Source: an uncultured Bacteroidales bacterium
Lineage (GTDB): Bacteria > Bacteroidota > Bacteroidia > Bacteroidales > FEN-979
Assembly (NCBI GenBank): GCA_903959905.1
Contig: CAJBYO010000048.1
Span: 1-61,794 of the forward strand
DNA length: 61,794 bases
Reading direction: 5' to 3'
Shown piece by piece: positions 9,053-18,500 of the stretch. Each line of letters opens with the position of its first letter. Within the stretch, counting starts at the first letter, position 1. Both the position numbers and the translations under genes were made by a program. The notes under the pieces are model-generated. The model saw nothing but the letters and a program-made list of their open reading frames with translations, did not search any database and was not told the origin of the DNA.

Positions 9053-11097
9053 TGGCTTTGCTTTGCAATTTGTTCGCCAAGCTTGTAATAATAGTCGGCC
9101 TTCTGGTTGTCGCCTTTCTTCAGGTACAGCGTATTTAACTGGACACAAATCTCAAAGCTGGGGCTGATGGTTGCAGATTTTTCCCAGTAGCTCACCGCCG
9201 TTGCCGTATCCTTCCTGAGCATATAATAGTTCCCGATGTTCACATAGGGCATCTCCAGGTTCGGATAGGTCTTCATCACATCTTCGTTCATCTTCACCGC
9301 CCGGTCAAAATCGCCCATGTCGTTGTACACATTGGCCAGGGCAAAAACGGCCTTGATCTGGTTCGGGTTTACTTTCAGGATATGTTCATAGCAATCAATG
9401 GCCTTTTGATACTCCTTCAGATTCCGGTAAGCCATGCCGAGGTTCACCCATGCAGGTTGCAGTGTTGAGTCCAGCGCTATCGCCTTACGGAGGAAGTAAA
9501 CAGCTGAATCATAGTTTCTTCCGATGAACAGGTAAACCGTTCCCAGGTCGTTGGTGGATAGATAATTATTCGGATAAAGGTCAAGCGCACGCCGGTAGTG
9601 CGAAACGATCTTCTGGTATTTGAACTGGTTCACGTTGCCCGACTGGAGGAAATTGGGGTCCTGGTAAACAGTCCCCATCAGGAACCCGGCATAATCAAGA
9701 TTGGCCTTGGCAGAGTTATTCAGTGACTTTATATCATTGCGGTACAGGTCAAAGAGGTTGCGCCAGTCACGGTTCCGTGAAACAGTCAGCACGGAATAGG
9801 GAATCAGGATCAGGATCAGCACGGCAAGGATCTTCAGCCGGGCATCCATTTCTATTGTCAGGCTTTTCGGGTCTGTTTTGAATATCCTGAAGATAAAATA
9901 GATCACTGCCAGGCAAAAACCCAGAGAGGCATTGAAAACAAACCTCTCGCCAACCAGTCCCACCACCGGGAAAAGCACATTGGAATACATGGCAATGGCA
10001 ATGAGGTACCATAGCACGGCAAAGGAGAGGAAGTGCTTCTCCCTGAATTTCATCACCGCAAAACCGAACAATCCGGCGTACAGAATAAGTGAAATCACCG
10101 CCCAGATATTGGCAAGGTTTGTGACCGGGATCATATTATAGCCGTAATAATACAGCAACGGGTAGGGATATACCAGGGCTTTGATATAAAAGAGCAGTGT
10201 GACCAGCCCGGTTCCAAGCCGGATCCAGAAACTCTTTTCAAAGTAGAGTGGATTTTCAATAAAATAGTTGGTTCGTTGCATCGGCGGGAGAAAGAGCCGC
10301 GGTGCCATCTGAGCCACCAGGACAGCTGCCAGGATGGCCAGTGTTATCGCCACCATGCGTTTCAACGGCATACGGGTAAAGAAATGCAGCACCAGTGGAA
10401 TGAGGAGCAGGAATGGCATGATGGACGATTTGCACAGGTATCCCAGGAAAAAAACGAACACCGCAATGGGTATAAAATAGAACCTGTTCTTTTCTGCATA
10501 CTCAAGGAAAAACCAGAGGCTTCCCAGTCCGCAGATGAAGGCCAGAATCTCATCCCTGTTTTTAAGGCTGGCCACAACCTCTGTGTGAAGCGGATGCGCC
10601 ATAAACATCAGGGTGATGAGGAACGGGAAAAGGATATTGTAATTATGCAACAGCCGTTTCAGGATAAAAAACAACAGCACCGACAGTGCCCAGTAGAGAA
10701 GGATGTTGATGGCGTGGCTCCGGCCCGGTTTATTACCCCAGAGCTGAAATTCAACGGCAAAGGTGGCTTTTACGATTGGCCTGTAATCGGCGGTAGATGA
10801 AGACCCTACGTTGCTTTGCTGCGAGAAGTATCTTGTGGAAAAAATTTCCTTGATGGAACTGAACCCTTTCTTAACGACCTCATTGTTGGTTACCAGGTTG
10901 TCGTCGACGGCATATTTGTTGAAAATGGTATTGCCATAAAGCAGAAAGGCAAAAAGAAAAAAGGCCAGGACAAAGTAGCGGTTTGCTTTATTTGAAACTT
11001 TCGGAATTAATGGAACACTTTTAGCAGAACCTGGTTTTTTATCGGCAACCTTTTTAACAGCAGGGATTGGTTTTTTCGGGAACTGATCTTTTTTCAT
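9049..11097 (-). CDS. TMTC/GT-C-like multi-pass membrane TPR protein
   Basis: 682 residues. A lysine/proline-rich cytoplasmic N-terminus of about 40 residues is followed by 10-11 transmembrane segments to about 450 and a TPR region about 490-682 (PAWVNLGMAYRNLKEYQKAIDCYEHILKVNP and similar units). The acidic loop after TM1 (YAVDDNLVTNNE), the DYRPIVKATFAVE segment and HPLHTEVVASLKNRDEILA are the layout of TMTC-like GT-C glycosyltransferases, which move sugars from lipid carriers outside the membrane. A glycosyltransferase activity is inferred from layout only. Translation is coupled to the acyl-AMP ligase by a 4-nt overlap. A TACCTTTG box lies at 11117-11124. Confidence 0.8.
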   Translation of the reverse strand: MKKDQFPKKPIPAVKKVADKKPGSAKSVPLIPKVSNKANRYFVLAFFLFAFLLYGNTIFNKYAVDDNLVTNNEVVKKGFSSIKEIFSTRYFSQQSNVGSSSTADYRPIVKATFAVEFQLWGNKPGRSHAINILLYWALSVLLFFILKRLLHNYNILFPFLITLMFMAHPLHTEVVASLKNRDEILAFICGLGSLWFFLEYAEKNRFYFIPIAVFVFFLGYLCKSSIMPFLLLIPLVLHFFTRMPLKRMVAITLAILAAVLVAQMAPRLFLPPMQRTNYFIENPLYFEKSFWIRLGTGLVTLLFYIKALVYPYPLLYYYGYNMIPVTNLANIWAVISLILYAGLFGFAVMKFREKHFLSFAVLWYLIAIAMYSNVLFPVVGLVGERFVFNASLGFCLAVIYFIFRIFKTDPKSLTIEMDARLKILAVLILILIPYSVLTVSRNRDWRNLFDLYRNDIKSLNNSAKANLDYAGFLMGTVYQDPNFLQSGNVNQFKYQKIVSHYRRALDLYPNNYLSTNDLGTVYLFIGRNYDSAVYFLRKAIALDSTLQPAWVNLGMAYRNLKEYQKAIDCYEHILKVNPNQIKAVFALANVYNDMGDFDRAVKMNEDVMKTYPNLEMPYVNIGNYYMLRKDTATAVSYWEKSATISPSFEICVQLNTLYLKKGDNQKADYYYKLGEQIAKQSQ

Positions 11098-11111
11098 CCG
11101 GAAATTGAAAT

Positions 11112-12014
11112 TTATGCAAAGGTAGATATTTCTGTCGCAAGCCTGACGAAGTCATCTACCGAAAGTCGTTCTGCGCGCAGGTCGAGGTACTCCATCAGTA
11201 CAGCAGATGCTGCCTGTTCGGCCGGTGAGGGCAGCATCGACCGAAGTGCATTCCGGAGGGTTTTCCTTCGCTGGTTGAAGGCCGTTTTTACAACGCTGGT
11301 AAACAGTGCTTCATCACAGTTCAGTTTATCGGTGGCATTCCTTCGCAGGCGGATCACCGCAGATTTCACCTTTGGCGGTGGGTAAAAAACATCCTCATGC
11401 ACAGTCATCAGGTACTCAATATCATAAAATGCCTGCAGCAGCACACTGATGATGCCATAGGTTCTGTTGCCCGGAGGGGCCGCAATTCGTTCAGCCACCT
11501 CCTTCTGAAACATGCCGATCACCTCGGGGATCCGGTCGCGGTGTTGCAGCACGGTGAACAGTATCTGGGAAGATATGTTGTAGGGGAAATTACCGATGAC
11601 GGTAAATCGTTGGTCGTTTTTCCGCAGGGATGCATCGCGATGCGTCTCCGGCCCGGGAATAGACGCATGGCGATGCGTCTCTACGATTGTTGCTGGGGGG
11701 AATTTATCCAGGTCATATTCCAGAAAATCCCCCAGGATCAACCGGTTTTCAATTTCGGGATATTTGGTTTTCAGGTAGGCGGCCGCCTCACGGTCGATTT
11801 CCATGAACCAGGGATCAATGGTAGAGACGCATTGCGATGCGTCTCTAACCGCCGCATTGCGGCGATCCAACAGGTATTTCGTCAAAACCCCCATCCCCGG
11901 GCCTATTTCCAACACCAGCGGGCAATCCGGGTTCAGATAGCCAACGATTTGCATGGCGATGTTTTCATCGCGAAGGAAATGCTGGCCGAGGCGTTTTTTT
12001 GGTCGGATCATCAT
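11112..12014 (-). CDS. rsmA: 16S rRNA A1518/A1519 dimethyltransferase with in-frame repeat inserts
   Basis: Start MMIRPKKRLGQHFLRD at 12014, one base after the upstream stop; 300 residues, about 35-40 more than usual. The enzyme dimethylates two adenines in helix 45 of 16S rRNA. Motifs: RLGQHFLRDENIA, VLEIGPGMGVLTKYL, VIGNFPYNISSQ, GMFQKEVAERI, TAFNQRRKTLRN. Two extra segments interrupt an otherwise normal protein. One, NAAVRDASQCVSTIDPW, lies between LLDR and FMEID. The other, PATIVETHRHASIPGPETHR plus DASLRKNDQ, comes just before the FPYN motif. Both are encoded by palindromic GAGACGCAT repeats (11628-11682 and 11821-11864). The frame is intact, so the gene is probably functional. Confidence 0.95.
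   Translation of the reverse strand: MMIRPKKRLGQHFLRDENIAMQIVGYLNPDCPLVLEIGPGMGVLTKYLLDRRNAAVRDASQCVSTIDPWFMEIDREAAAYLKTKYPEIENRLILGDFLEYDLDKFPPATIVETHRHASIPGPETHRDASLRKNDQRFTVIGNFPYNISSQILFTVLQHRDRIPEVIGMFQKEVAERIAAPPGNRTYGIISVLLQAFYDIEYLMTVHEDVFYPPPKVKSAVIRLRRNATDKLNCDEALFTSVVKTAFNQRRKTLRNALRSMLPSPAEQAASAVLMEYLDLRAERLSVDDFVRLATEISTFA
11117..11124 (-). promoter_or_regulatory. -7 box before the TMTC-like gene
   Basis: TACCTTTG on the reverse strand (TAnnTTTG), ending 19 nt before the ATG at 11097, inside the last codons of rsmA. A -33 TTG at the usual distance is not evident, so strength is uncertain. Confidence 0.5.
11628..11684. repeat. Palindromic repeat pair inside rsmA
   Basis: Two neighbouring palindromes within the coding sequence. 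The second, at 11661-11680, is AGACGCAT-GGCG-ATGCGTCT. The first, at 11628-11648, is a diverged copy with GATGCATCGCGATGCGTCTC. They are separated by a short GC-rich spacer. On the coding strand they read ETHRHAS and ETHRDAS in frame, producing the second rsmA insert. Confidence 0.85.
11821..11864. repeat. Palindromic repeat inside rsmA (second site)
   Basis: GTAGAGACGCAT-TGCG-ATGCGTCTCTAA, a near-perfect palindrome of about 27 nt, followed immediately by a smaller palindrome GCCGCATTGCGGC. Both are in the rsmA coding sequence and encode the first extra segment. The same arm sequence (AGACGCAT) is used as in the other rsmA insert, so the two come from one mobile palindromic family. Confidence 0.85.
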
Positions 12015-12015
12015 A

Positions 12016-13977
12016 TCAATGCGCAGCGTCCCCCCGCAGAATCCTGAAATTTTTACGGGCATCGGGCACAAAGATACTGCCCGGATATTTATCAAGCAGC
12101 TCCTGGTAAAGCTCCATCGCCTTCTCCTTGTTATTCAACTGCTTTTCGTTGAGCATACCCGCCTGCATCACCGACTCATCGGCCAGGATCCCGTCGGGGT
12201 ATTCCCTTACAAGCTGACGGAACAGGCTGTCGGCCGAAGCGTAATTGCCCTGCTTTCTGAGTATTTCCGCACGTTTATAGAGCACCTGCTGTAATATGGG
12301 ATGATCGCCGAAAAGCCGCGGGATGGAGTCAAGTGCTGTAAGCGCGCGGTCTTCTTCGTTGCGGTAGTCGAGCAAATCAGCACGGGCATAGATCCCCAGT
12401 GCCACGGTATTGCTGTCGGGATCGAAGTTCTCGCTGATCAGCAGTGAGAGGGCAATGGCATCGTTTGAAATAAACTTGGAGGTGGCGGCCTTCAGCACAT
12501 CCGCCTGGGCTTTGGCCCAGTTAAATTCGCCAATGTAGAAAGAGAGCATTGCATTTTTGAATTTGGCTTCCTGCCCGAGGACATCATACTTAAAATCGGT
12601 ATATGCCTGCTGATACAAGAGTGTTGCTTCCCACACATCATCGGTAAAAAGCAGGATGTCGGCAAGTTCAATCTTGCATTTTGCCTTTTCATTGGCAGGC
12701 ACTCCGGCCATGTCAATGGCACGGTTCAGCAGGTCGATGGCCTCCTCCGACTTTCCAAGGTAGAAAGCCTTGATATGGGCAAGATTTTTTATAGCCTGTA
12801 TATTTTCAGGGGTTTCACCCGAGTAGGCCAGCTCACCGGCAAACTCCTTCTCAAGGATCTCCAGCTCCTTTCGCGGAGGCGAAGGTTCCGACACCGTTTT
12901 CAGGTAGCGGGTATTGGCAAGCTCCCTGCGGGCAAGATCGTAGTAGGTGCAGGCAGTGCCCTTGGAAACCAGGTACTGGTAACAGTCAATCGCCACATCA
13001 TACTTTTCATTCGACAGCGCCAGGCTGGCAAGGGAAACAACTTTGTCGCCATTCTCCTTGTAACGGCGGTCAAGTGCCTTGGCCTGTATCAAGGCCAGGT
13101 CAAAGTCTTTCTGCTGGATGGAGTACCACCAGAGCAGTTCGGCGTAGTTCGTGTTATCAGGATTCTTCTGGGCACGGGTAAGAATGATCTTCCTCAGCAT
13201 GTCATTCTTCTCGTTGTTCACATCATACGAAAGGGTCATCTGGATCCTGTCCTGAACAGTTGGCAGGTACGATTTGTTGATATCCAGCATGTTCAGGTAT
13301 TCCTCAATGGCATTCTTATAATCTCCCATCCGCTCATAAACACTGGCAAGCTCAAAGCCGAACGGGTAAGAATTATTCATCAGCTGGCGTCCCTTGACAT
13401 AAGTTCGAATGGCATATTCGTTTTCACCGCGGGTGATAAAGGCGTTGGCCAGTTCAAAGATCTGCTGCTGCGACGGGCCAAGCTTTTTCAGCGCCTCGTC
13501 ATAAAGTTTCACTGCTTTCTCCTGGTTTCCGGAACGGTAACCTACATATCCCATGTCAACCGTGTACCTCAGCACATCGGGTTCGGCACGCTGGCATTTT
13601 TTGATCAGCTTTTCCGCCTTTGCGTATTCCTTGATCTCTACCAGTGAAAATACCAGGTACTGATAGTAATAGAGCGAAGGTTTCTTGTCATACAGTTGCT
13701 GGAACAACTCAGCAGCCTGCGTAAAATCCTGGTTCTGGTAGAACTGCAGGGCCAGTTGTTCCTCATTCCCGGGCTTTGGGGCATCCTGTTGAAATGGAAG
13801 CAGGGGGGCTGGGGCGGGTTTGTTATCCTGGGAGCGGGTGAGAATCGGTATTATGAGAAGAGAAAGGAGTAGAATCGAATGACAAGTTACAAATGACGAA
13901 TGACGAATACGGGAAACTGACAGGTAGTTTCGTAAAGTCTTGTTAAAATTGAATATCATATATTTTTCTCTGCTCAT
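12016..13977 (-). CDS. Exported TPR-repeat protein
   Basis: 653 residues. N-terminal export signal with core SILLLSLLIIPIL, cleavage probably after TRSQ. TPR-like helices run from about 70 to the end (LALQFYQNQDFTQAAELFQQLYDKKP, YKNAIEEYLNMLDINKSYLP, YASADSLFRQLVREYPDGI, KAMELYQELLDKYPGSIFVPDARKNFRIL). No catalytic domain, so a periplasmic scaffold is likely. Its stop is one base from the rsmA start, so the two are probably co-transcribed. Oddity: the n-region is unusually long (about 30 residues), and residues about 22-33 (RIRHSSFVTCHS) are encoded by a family-E micro-array at 13877-13913. Confidence 0.85.
   Translation of the reverse strand: MSREKYMIFNFNKTLRNYLSVSRIRHSSFVTCHSILLLSLLIIPILTRSQDNKPAPAPLLPFQQDAPKPGNEEQLALQFYQNQDFTQAAELFQQLYDKKPSLYYYQYLVFSLVEIKEYAKAEKLIKKCQRAEPDVLRYTVDMGYVGYRSGNQEKAVKLYDEALKKLGPSQQQIFELANAFITRGENEYAIRTYVKGRQLMNNSYPFGFELASVYERMGDYKNAIEEYLNMLDINKSYLPTVQDRIQMTLSYDVNNEKNDMLRKIILTRAQKNPDNTNYAELLWWYSIQQKDFDLALIQAKALDRRYKENGDKVVSLASLALSNEKYDVAIDCYQYLVSKGTACTYYDLARRELANTRYLKTVSEPSPPRKELEILEKEFAGELAYSGETPENIQAIKNLAHIKAFYLGKSEEAIDLLNRAIDMAGVPANEKAKCKIELADILLFTDDVWEATLLYQQAYTDFKYDVLGQEAKFKNAMLSFYIGEFNWAKAQADVLKAATSKFISNDAIALSLLISENFDPDSNTVALGIYARADLLDYRNEEDRALTALDSIPRLFGDHPILQQVLYKRAEILRKQGNYASADSLFRQLVREYPDGILADESVMQAGMLNEKQLNNKEKAMELYQELLDKYPGSIFVPDARKNFRILRGDAAH
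13877..13913. repeat. Family E heptamer array inside a signal peptide
   Basis: Heptamer-like units GAATGACAAG, TTACAA, ATGACGA, ATGACGA, ATACGGG in a row, in the codons of the signal-peptide n-region of the TPR protein. The same words make up the spacers at 20088-20165 and 32964-33016. Confidence 0.75.
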
Positions 13978-13984
13978 TTCTTCC

Positions 13985-14033
13985 CCTTATTGCTCATTCC
14001 TCATCGTACATTGTTCATTGCTTAATGTACATT
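13985..14033. repeat. 7 x 7-nt array overlapping the M20 stop codon
   Basis: Exactly seven heptamers. Reading outward from the amidohydrolase stop they are AATGTAC, ATTAAGC, AATGAAC, AATGTAC, GATGAGG, AATGAGC and AATAAGG. The array includes the TAA at 14022-14024 and the codons just before it, so the last residues of the M20 protein (VH) come from the repeat. Confidence 0.8.
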
Positions 14034-15236
14034 ATTTCCTTCCAACTCCTTCAACATCCCCACTGCCATCCACGCCATCACCCCCATCCCTGTTTCCAGG
14101 CTCTTTTCATCCACGTCGAAAGTGGCGGTATGCAGGTTTGACATGATCCCTTTTGCTTCATTGGCGATTCCCAGCCGAAACATACATGACGGGACCTTTT
14201 GTGCGAAATAGGCAAAGTCTTCGGCAGTCATCCGCTGCTCCAGTTCCTTAACGTTTTCCCCGCCCAGATATTCTGATGCCAGGGAAGAAAGTTTGCCGGT
14301 GAGTTGCGGGTCGTTATAGAGGTACGGATAACCGTGTGAAACCCTGACCTCTGCCCTTCCACCCATCGCCATGGCCATACCCCCGGCAATCTGTTCAACC
14401 CTGCGGTGAACCTCCTGGCGCCAGGTTTCGCTGTAGGTACGCACTGTTCCTTCAAGACGCACTTCGTCGGGGATGATGTTTGTGCGGCCGTTTGATGATA
14501 TCTTTCCGAACGAAAGCACGGTGGGCATCACGGGGTCGGTATTCCTGCTGACAATCTGCTGGAGTGCCACCACGATATGTGAAGCAATCAGCACCGGGTC
14601 GATCACCTGGCTGGGCGTGGCAGCATGGCCGCCTTTCCCCCTCACGGTGATGAAGATCTCATCAGTGGAGGCCATATAGGCACCGGGCCGCATCCCGATA
14701 ACGCCTGCATCCAGGGTGTTGATGACATGCTGTGCAATGACAAAGGACGGAGCCGGGCATTCAAGCACCCCCTCGTTAATCATACGGATGGCGCCACCGG
14801 GGTAAGTCTCTTCTGATGGCTGGAAAATAAGTTTCACGGTGCCGCTAAACGAATCTTTCAGCGTGTTGAGTATTTTCGCAGCACCCAGCAGGCAGGCCAT
14901 GTGGACATCATGCCCGCAGGCATGCATTTTCCCAGGCGACTGCGACCTGTAATCAACATTATTTTCTTCTGTGACAGGCAATGCATCCATATCTGCCCGA
15001 AGTGCGATACAACACGATGCCGGTTCTTTTCCTTCAATCACCCCTACAATCCCTGTTTCCGCCACTCCTTTTTTATAGGGAATGCCATATTCATCAAGTT
15101 TTCTGCAGATAAATTCAGCTGTTTGAAATTCTTCGCACGACAGCTCCGGGTTCTGGTGAAGGTGCCTGCGAATGGCCGAAACCTCCCCGAAACAGGCCGC
15201 TGCCAGTGCCTCAATCTGCTGCTTTGCTGGTGTCAT
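14022..15236 (-). CDS. M20-family amidohydrolase
   Basis: 404 residues, cytoplasmic, no signal peptide. Family M20D (hippurate / IAA-amino-acid hydrolase / N-acyl-amino-acid amidohydrolase type). Motifs: IRRHLHQNPELSCEE near 23-37, LRADMDALPV near 80, the metal motif ACGHDVHMACLLGAA near 110, QPSEETYPGGA near 140, HVINTLDAGVIGMRPG, and MTAEDFAYFAQKVPSCMFRLG near the end. It hydrolyses an amide bond of an N-acylated amino acid; exact substrate unknown. A TACCTTTG box at 15262-15269 lies just upstream. The final codons and stop lie in a heptamer array. Confidence 0.93.
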   Translation of the reverse strand: MTPAKQQIEALAAACFGEVSAIRRHLHQNPELSCEEFQTAEFICRKLDEYGIPYKKGVAETGIVGVIEGKEPASCCIALRADMDALPVTEENNVDYRSQSPGKMHACGHDVHMACLLGAAKILNTLKDSFSGTVKLIFQPSEETYPGGAIRMINEGVLECPAPSFVIAQHVINTLDAGVIGMRPGAYMASTDEIFITVRGKGGHAATPSQVIDPVLIASHIVVALQQIVSRNTDPVMPTVLSFGKISSNGRTNIIPDEVRLEGTVRTYSETWRQEVHRRVEQIAGGMAMAMGGRAEVRVSHGYPYLYNDPQLTGKLSSLASEYLGGENVKELEQRMTAEDFAYFAQKVPSCMFRLGIANEAKGIMSNLHTATFDVDEKSLETGMGVMAWMAVGMLKELEGNNVH

Positions 15237-15261
15237 GGTAGTATGCTGATAAAAGAAAGTT

Positions 15262-15269
15262 CAAAGGTA
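15262..15269 (-). promoter_or_regulatory. -7 box of the M20 gene
   Basis: TACCTTTG on the reverse strand, ending 25 nt before the ATG at 15236. No clear -33 TTG; the position it would occupy is the G-rich edge of the large heptamer array. Confidence 0.5.
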
Positions 15270-15302
15270 GGAAATGTTTTGGTTTGGTGGGTGGGGAAAG
15301 TG

Positions 15303-15491
15303 GTGACGGGTGACGGGTGACGGGTGACGCGTGACAGGTGACGGGTGACGCGTAACACGTGACGCGTGACAGGTGACGGGTGACGCGTAACACGTGACGC
15401 GTGACAGGTGACGCGTGACAGGTGACGCGTGACAGGTGACGGGTGAGCCGTGATGCGGGATGCGTGATGGGAGATGCGGGATGGGTGACAG
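15303..15491. repeat. Family B array: exactly 27 heptamers
   Basis: 189 nt that divide without remainder into 27 units of GTGACRS or near variants. Positions 6-7 alternate between GG, GC, AG and AC. A higher-order block of five units (GTGACGC, GTGACAG, GTGACGG, GTGACGC, GTAACAC; 35 nt) occurs twice in direct succession. The distal end decays to GTGATGC, GGGATGC, GAGATGC while keeping the 7-nt phase. It fills the gap between the C1A protein stop and the M20 start. Confidence 0.95.
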
Positions 15492-15558
15492 GCTCCATAG
15501 GAGCCGCACCCCGGTAGCCCGTTGTATATCCGGAATTTTCCGCGCCGTAGGTGCGGTA

Positions 15559-18500
15559 CTAGTTTTTAATCAGTTTCAGGGTGGAGGTGTAGCCGCCGGC
15601 ATGAACGCTGATGAAATATAACCCTTTTTCCAGTCCTCCCAATTCCAGTAGAATATGATTGTTTCCGGGGATGGTCTGATGCGTTTCCATAATCTTTTTA
15701 CCTGCAATATCCAGCAGGGCTATTGTGCAACTTCCGCTGATGTTCCTGCTCAGTTCAACGGTTACCCGGTCGCCCGCAGGGTTCGGGAAAATGCTGAAAA
15801 GCCCCTTATTTGCTGTTATTTCTCCGGTCCCGGAGCAATGGTCGGCCTGGATATATTGTTGTTTCAGGATGGACATGGTGCGCTTGCCATCAGAAACCGT
15901 GAGTTTTACATCATATTTCCCTGGACTGAAGTAGTTAACAGACGGAAAGGCATCATGGCTGGTTGCCGGCGTGCCTCCCTGGAATTCCCAGGTCCTGGAG
16001 GTAATGTTGTCGAATGAATCGTCGGTAAAACCTACAGCCTGACCAATGCATGCATGCGGGTCTCCGGCATGAAACAACGGGTAGGGCCCGGCCAGGTTAA
16101 GCTTGAAAAACTCCAGGTACCGTTGCATCAGTGTACGCTGTGTTGATGGGGAGGCACCGCCGTTCAGGGCACTGAAATCGAGCATGGTGCCGATCGTTTT
16201 ATAGTCATCGCCGTCGTAAACCACCTCAAGGTTCTTCGGCGGGTTGTCAGAGTTCACAAGCGTTGCATATGCAGGGGCAACAGGTTCAAAACTGAATACG
16301 GCATATTTCATGGGTGCCGTATAGGTGAACGCCATGGAATCGGTAAACGTGCTGTGTACACCCCTCACATTCGGATAATAATAGGCAGGTATCTTTTTAC
16401 TTGTATATTTAAACATCGGGTGCAGCAACGTCTGGTTCAAATAATACCATGTCTGGTAGCTCTCCATGTAGAGGTTCCCTCCCATCATCAGGTAAGAAGC
16501 AAGGGTTGAACTTTCAACTTCGGTGAGCGGGTGAGTCCCGGTACTTGCGGTGCCCAGGATCAGGAATATGCTGGCATACCGGTTTAATCCGAATGACAGG
16601 TCAAACAGGGTGTCATATCCCACATGCAAACTGTCAAGCGCCCTGGCCATGGCACGGCAGGAGGTCTGTGACGATGCCAGGTTCACCACGCCGACTGACC
16701 TCGTACCAATCTGCAGAGTGAAATTACCGGCCTGTAACACGCCAGTGGTATCCTTCAGCACAAAATGCATGGCGGCTTCGCTGCCCGCCAAAACAGTTTT
16801 TAACGCCTTAACCTGGAAGCGGACCTCCGATGATGAATATATGTCAAAATTATCAATCGTTACCTGTGAACCGGACAGCACAGACACATCAGGGCCGTCG
16901 GAGACAAGCGTAAGCTGTACATGATGTGCCGCAACTCCGCCGTTATTGCTTAATTTCACAAACAGATCGGCTATTTCACCCGGATCAAGCATGTTGTTGT
17001 ACCCATCGGAGATATAGGGGTTGTCGGCCACCACTTCAGGCGCGGCTACAGGGAATGTGAGCGCCATGGCCCAGTTGCGGGTGCCCGCTTGCGTGCGGAG
17101 TGCCATCTTTACCGGATAGCCATTCGGCAAGGCATGACGCAGGCGGAATGAAAATGCCGAAGGAACGGTAACGGATTGTCCCGGGTTGATCAGCGCCACA
17201 CTGTACAAACTGTCGGTGACGACAACGGACGAATCTGTGGCGGCGATTTTCACAATGGTGTTCATCAAAGGCTGGGTGCCGGTGTTCTTCAGGGTAAGTT
17301 TGAGGGATGCCTGTTTGCCAGCCTTCAGCCGGTCGTCGCCGTCGCATTGGAGTTCCTGGGTCATCTCAAGCCCGTCTGACAACAACAGCTCTTTTGAATC
17401 AGAGATCCTACCGGCATCAGATACCGCGATCTTCAGTCCGTATATGGTAGATGAATCGGCCTGGGTAACAGTCAGCAGCCCTGTTTTGGACAGCGTCAAC
17501 CCGCCCGGGACAACAGGAGGATAAAAGAGGAAACTTTTACCTGAGATTTCATCGGCATTCCATTGGCGTTGCAGGTCATAGTTGAGATCGTCGCCCCGTG
17601 AAAGGCCTTTGAAGAATGTATGGACAAATCCATAGTTTTCCATGGTACCGTAACAATATTCAATACGTCCGTCGGCATACAGGATCACCGAGAAGTCATC
17701 GGTTGAGGTTGTGTAATACGGTGCCACGGATACTTTCCAGCGGATGATCACCCTGCCTGCATCCTGCTGGAACCAGATCCCGTCGTTTTTGTTGAACTGG
17801 TAGGCGTATTTCTGTGAAAAGGAGGGCACGATAAGCGGGTATGACCTTAGCATCCCCATTTCATCGGTGATATAGGGCCCCGGAAGGTGCTGGCGTTCAA
17901 AAGCGATAAATCCGAAATAGTTGACATAAATTGAATCGTACTGTTTCCCGTAGAACGGAAAGCTGAATGGCAACGCAACCGGGGTAAACGACCTGGTTTC
18001 ATCATATTGAAGAATAGAGGCTCCTGTGATAAGCGGCTGCGGGGTGGATGTCGGTTTTTTCGCATATTCCTGCAAAAACGACCAGGAATAGGGAGGAGTG
18101 CCCCCTGAAGCCTGCAACTGAACCTGCAGCGGTTGGGGCGGATTGAATGACGGCAAACTGCCAGTGGTTATCTGAACCAGTGGTTTTGTGAAGGACGCCA
18201 CAGCAGAAACAAGGGTTGTATTGTTGTCGCGGATGGTCACCCCGGTAGCGTTTACAGGCACTTCGTGCTGTGTTCCCCGGTAAGAAATAAAAGAAGCCTG
18301 CAGGATCCTCCCCTGCCCGATGTGGTAAGGGTCTTTTTCTTCAACCATCAGGAAATACCGCGCTGGTTGCCCGGAGGGGACAAAATTGAGCAGTTGGGTT
18401 ACATCAAGCCCGAACTCGATACTTTTATCGGATGGAACTGTATCATTCCCCCGCATGGCATGCTCCCCGCCCTGGAAGTTGAAGATGGGGAAGTCTATCA

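Noticed and set aside
11112..12014. rsmA as a pseudogene
   Set aside because: Despite two foreign segments the frame is intact and all motifs from RLGQHFLRD to QRRKTLRN are present; both inserts are in frame.
15211..15509. Reverse-strand open frames of 82-95 codons rich in His, Pro, Ser, Thr, Arg
   Set aside because: They are translations of the GTGACRS heptamer array; the 7-nt period gives a 7-residue pseudo-repeat in every frame. No signal, no homology pattern, no start context.
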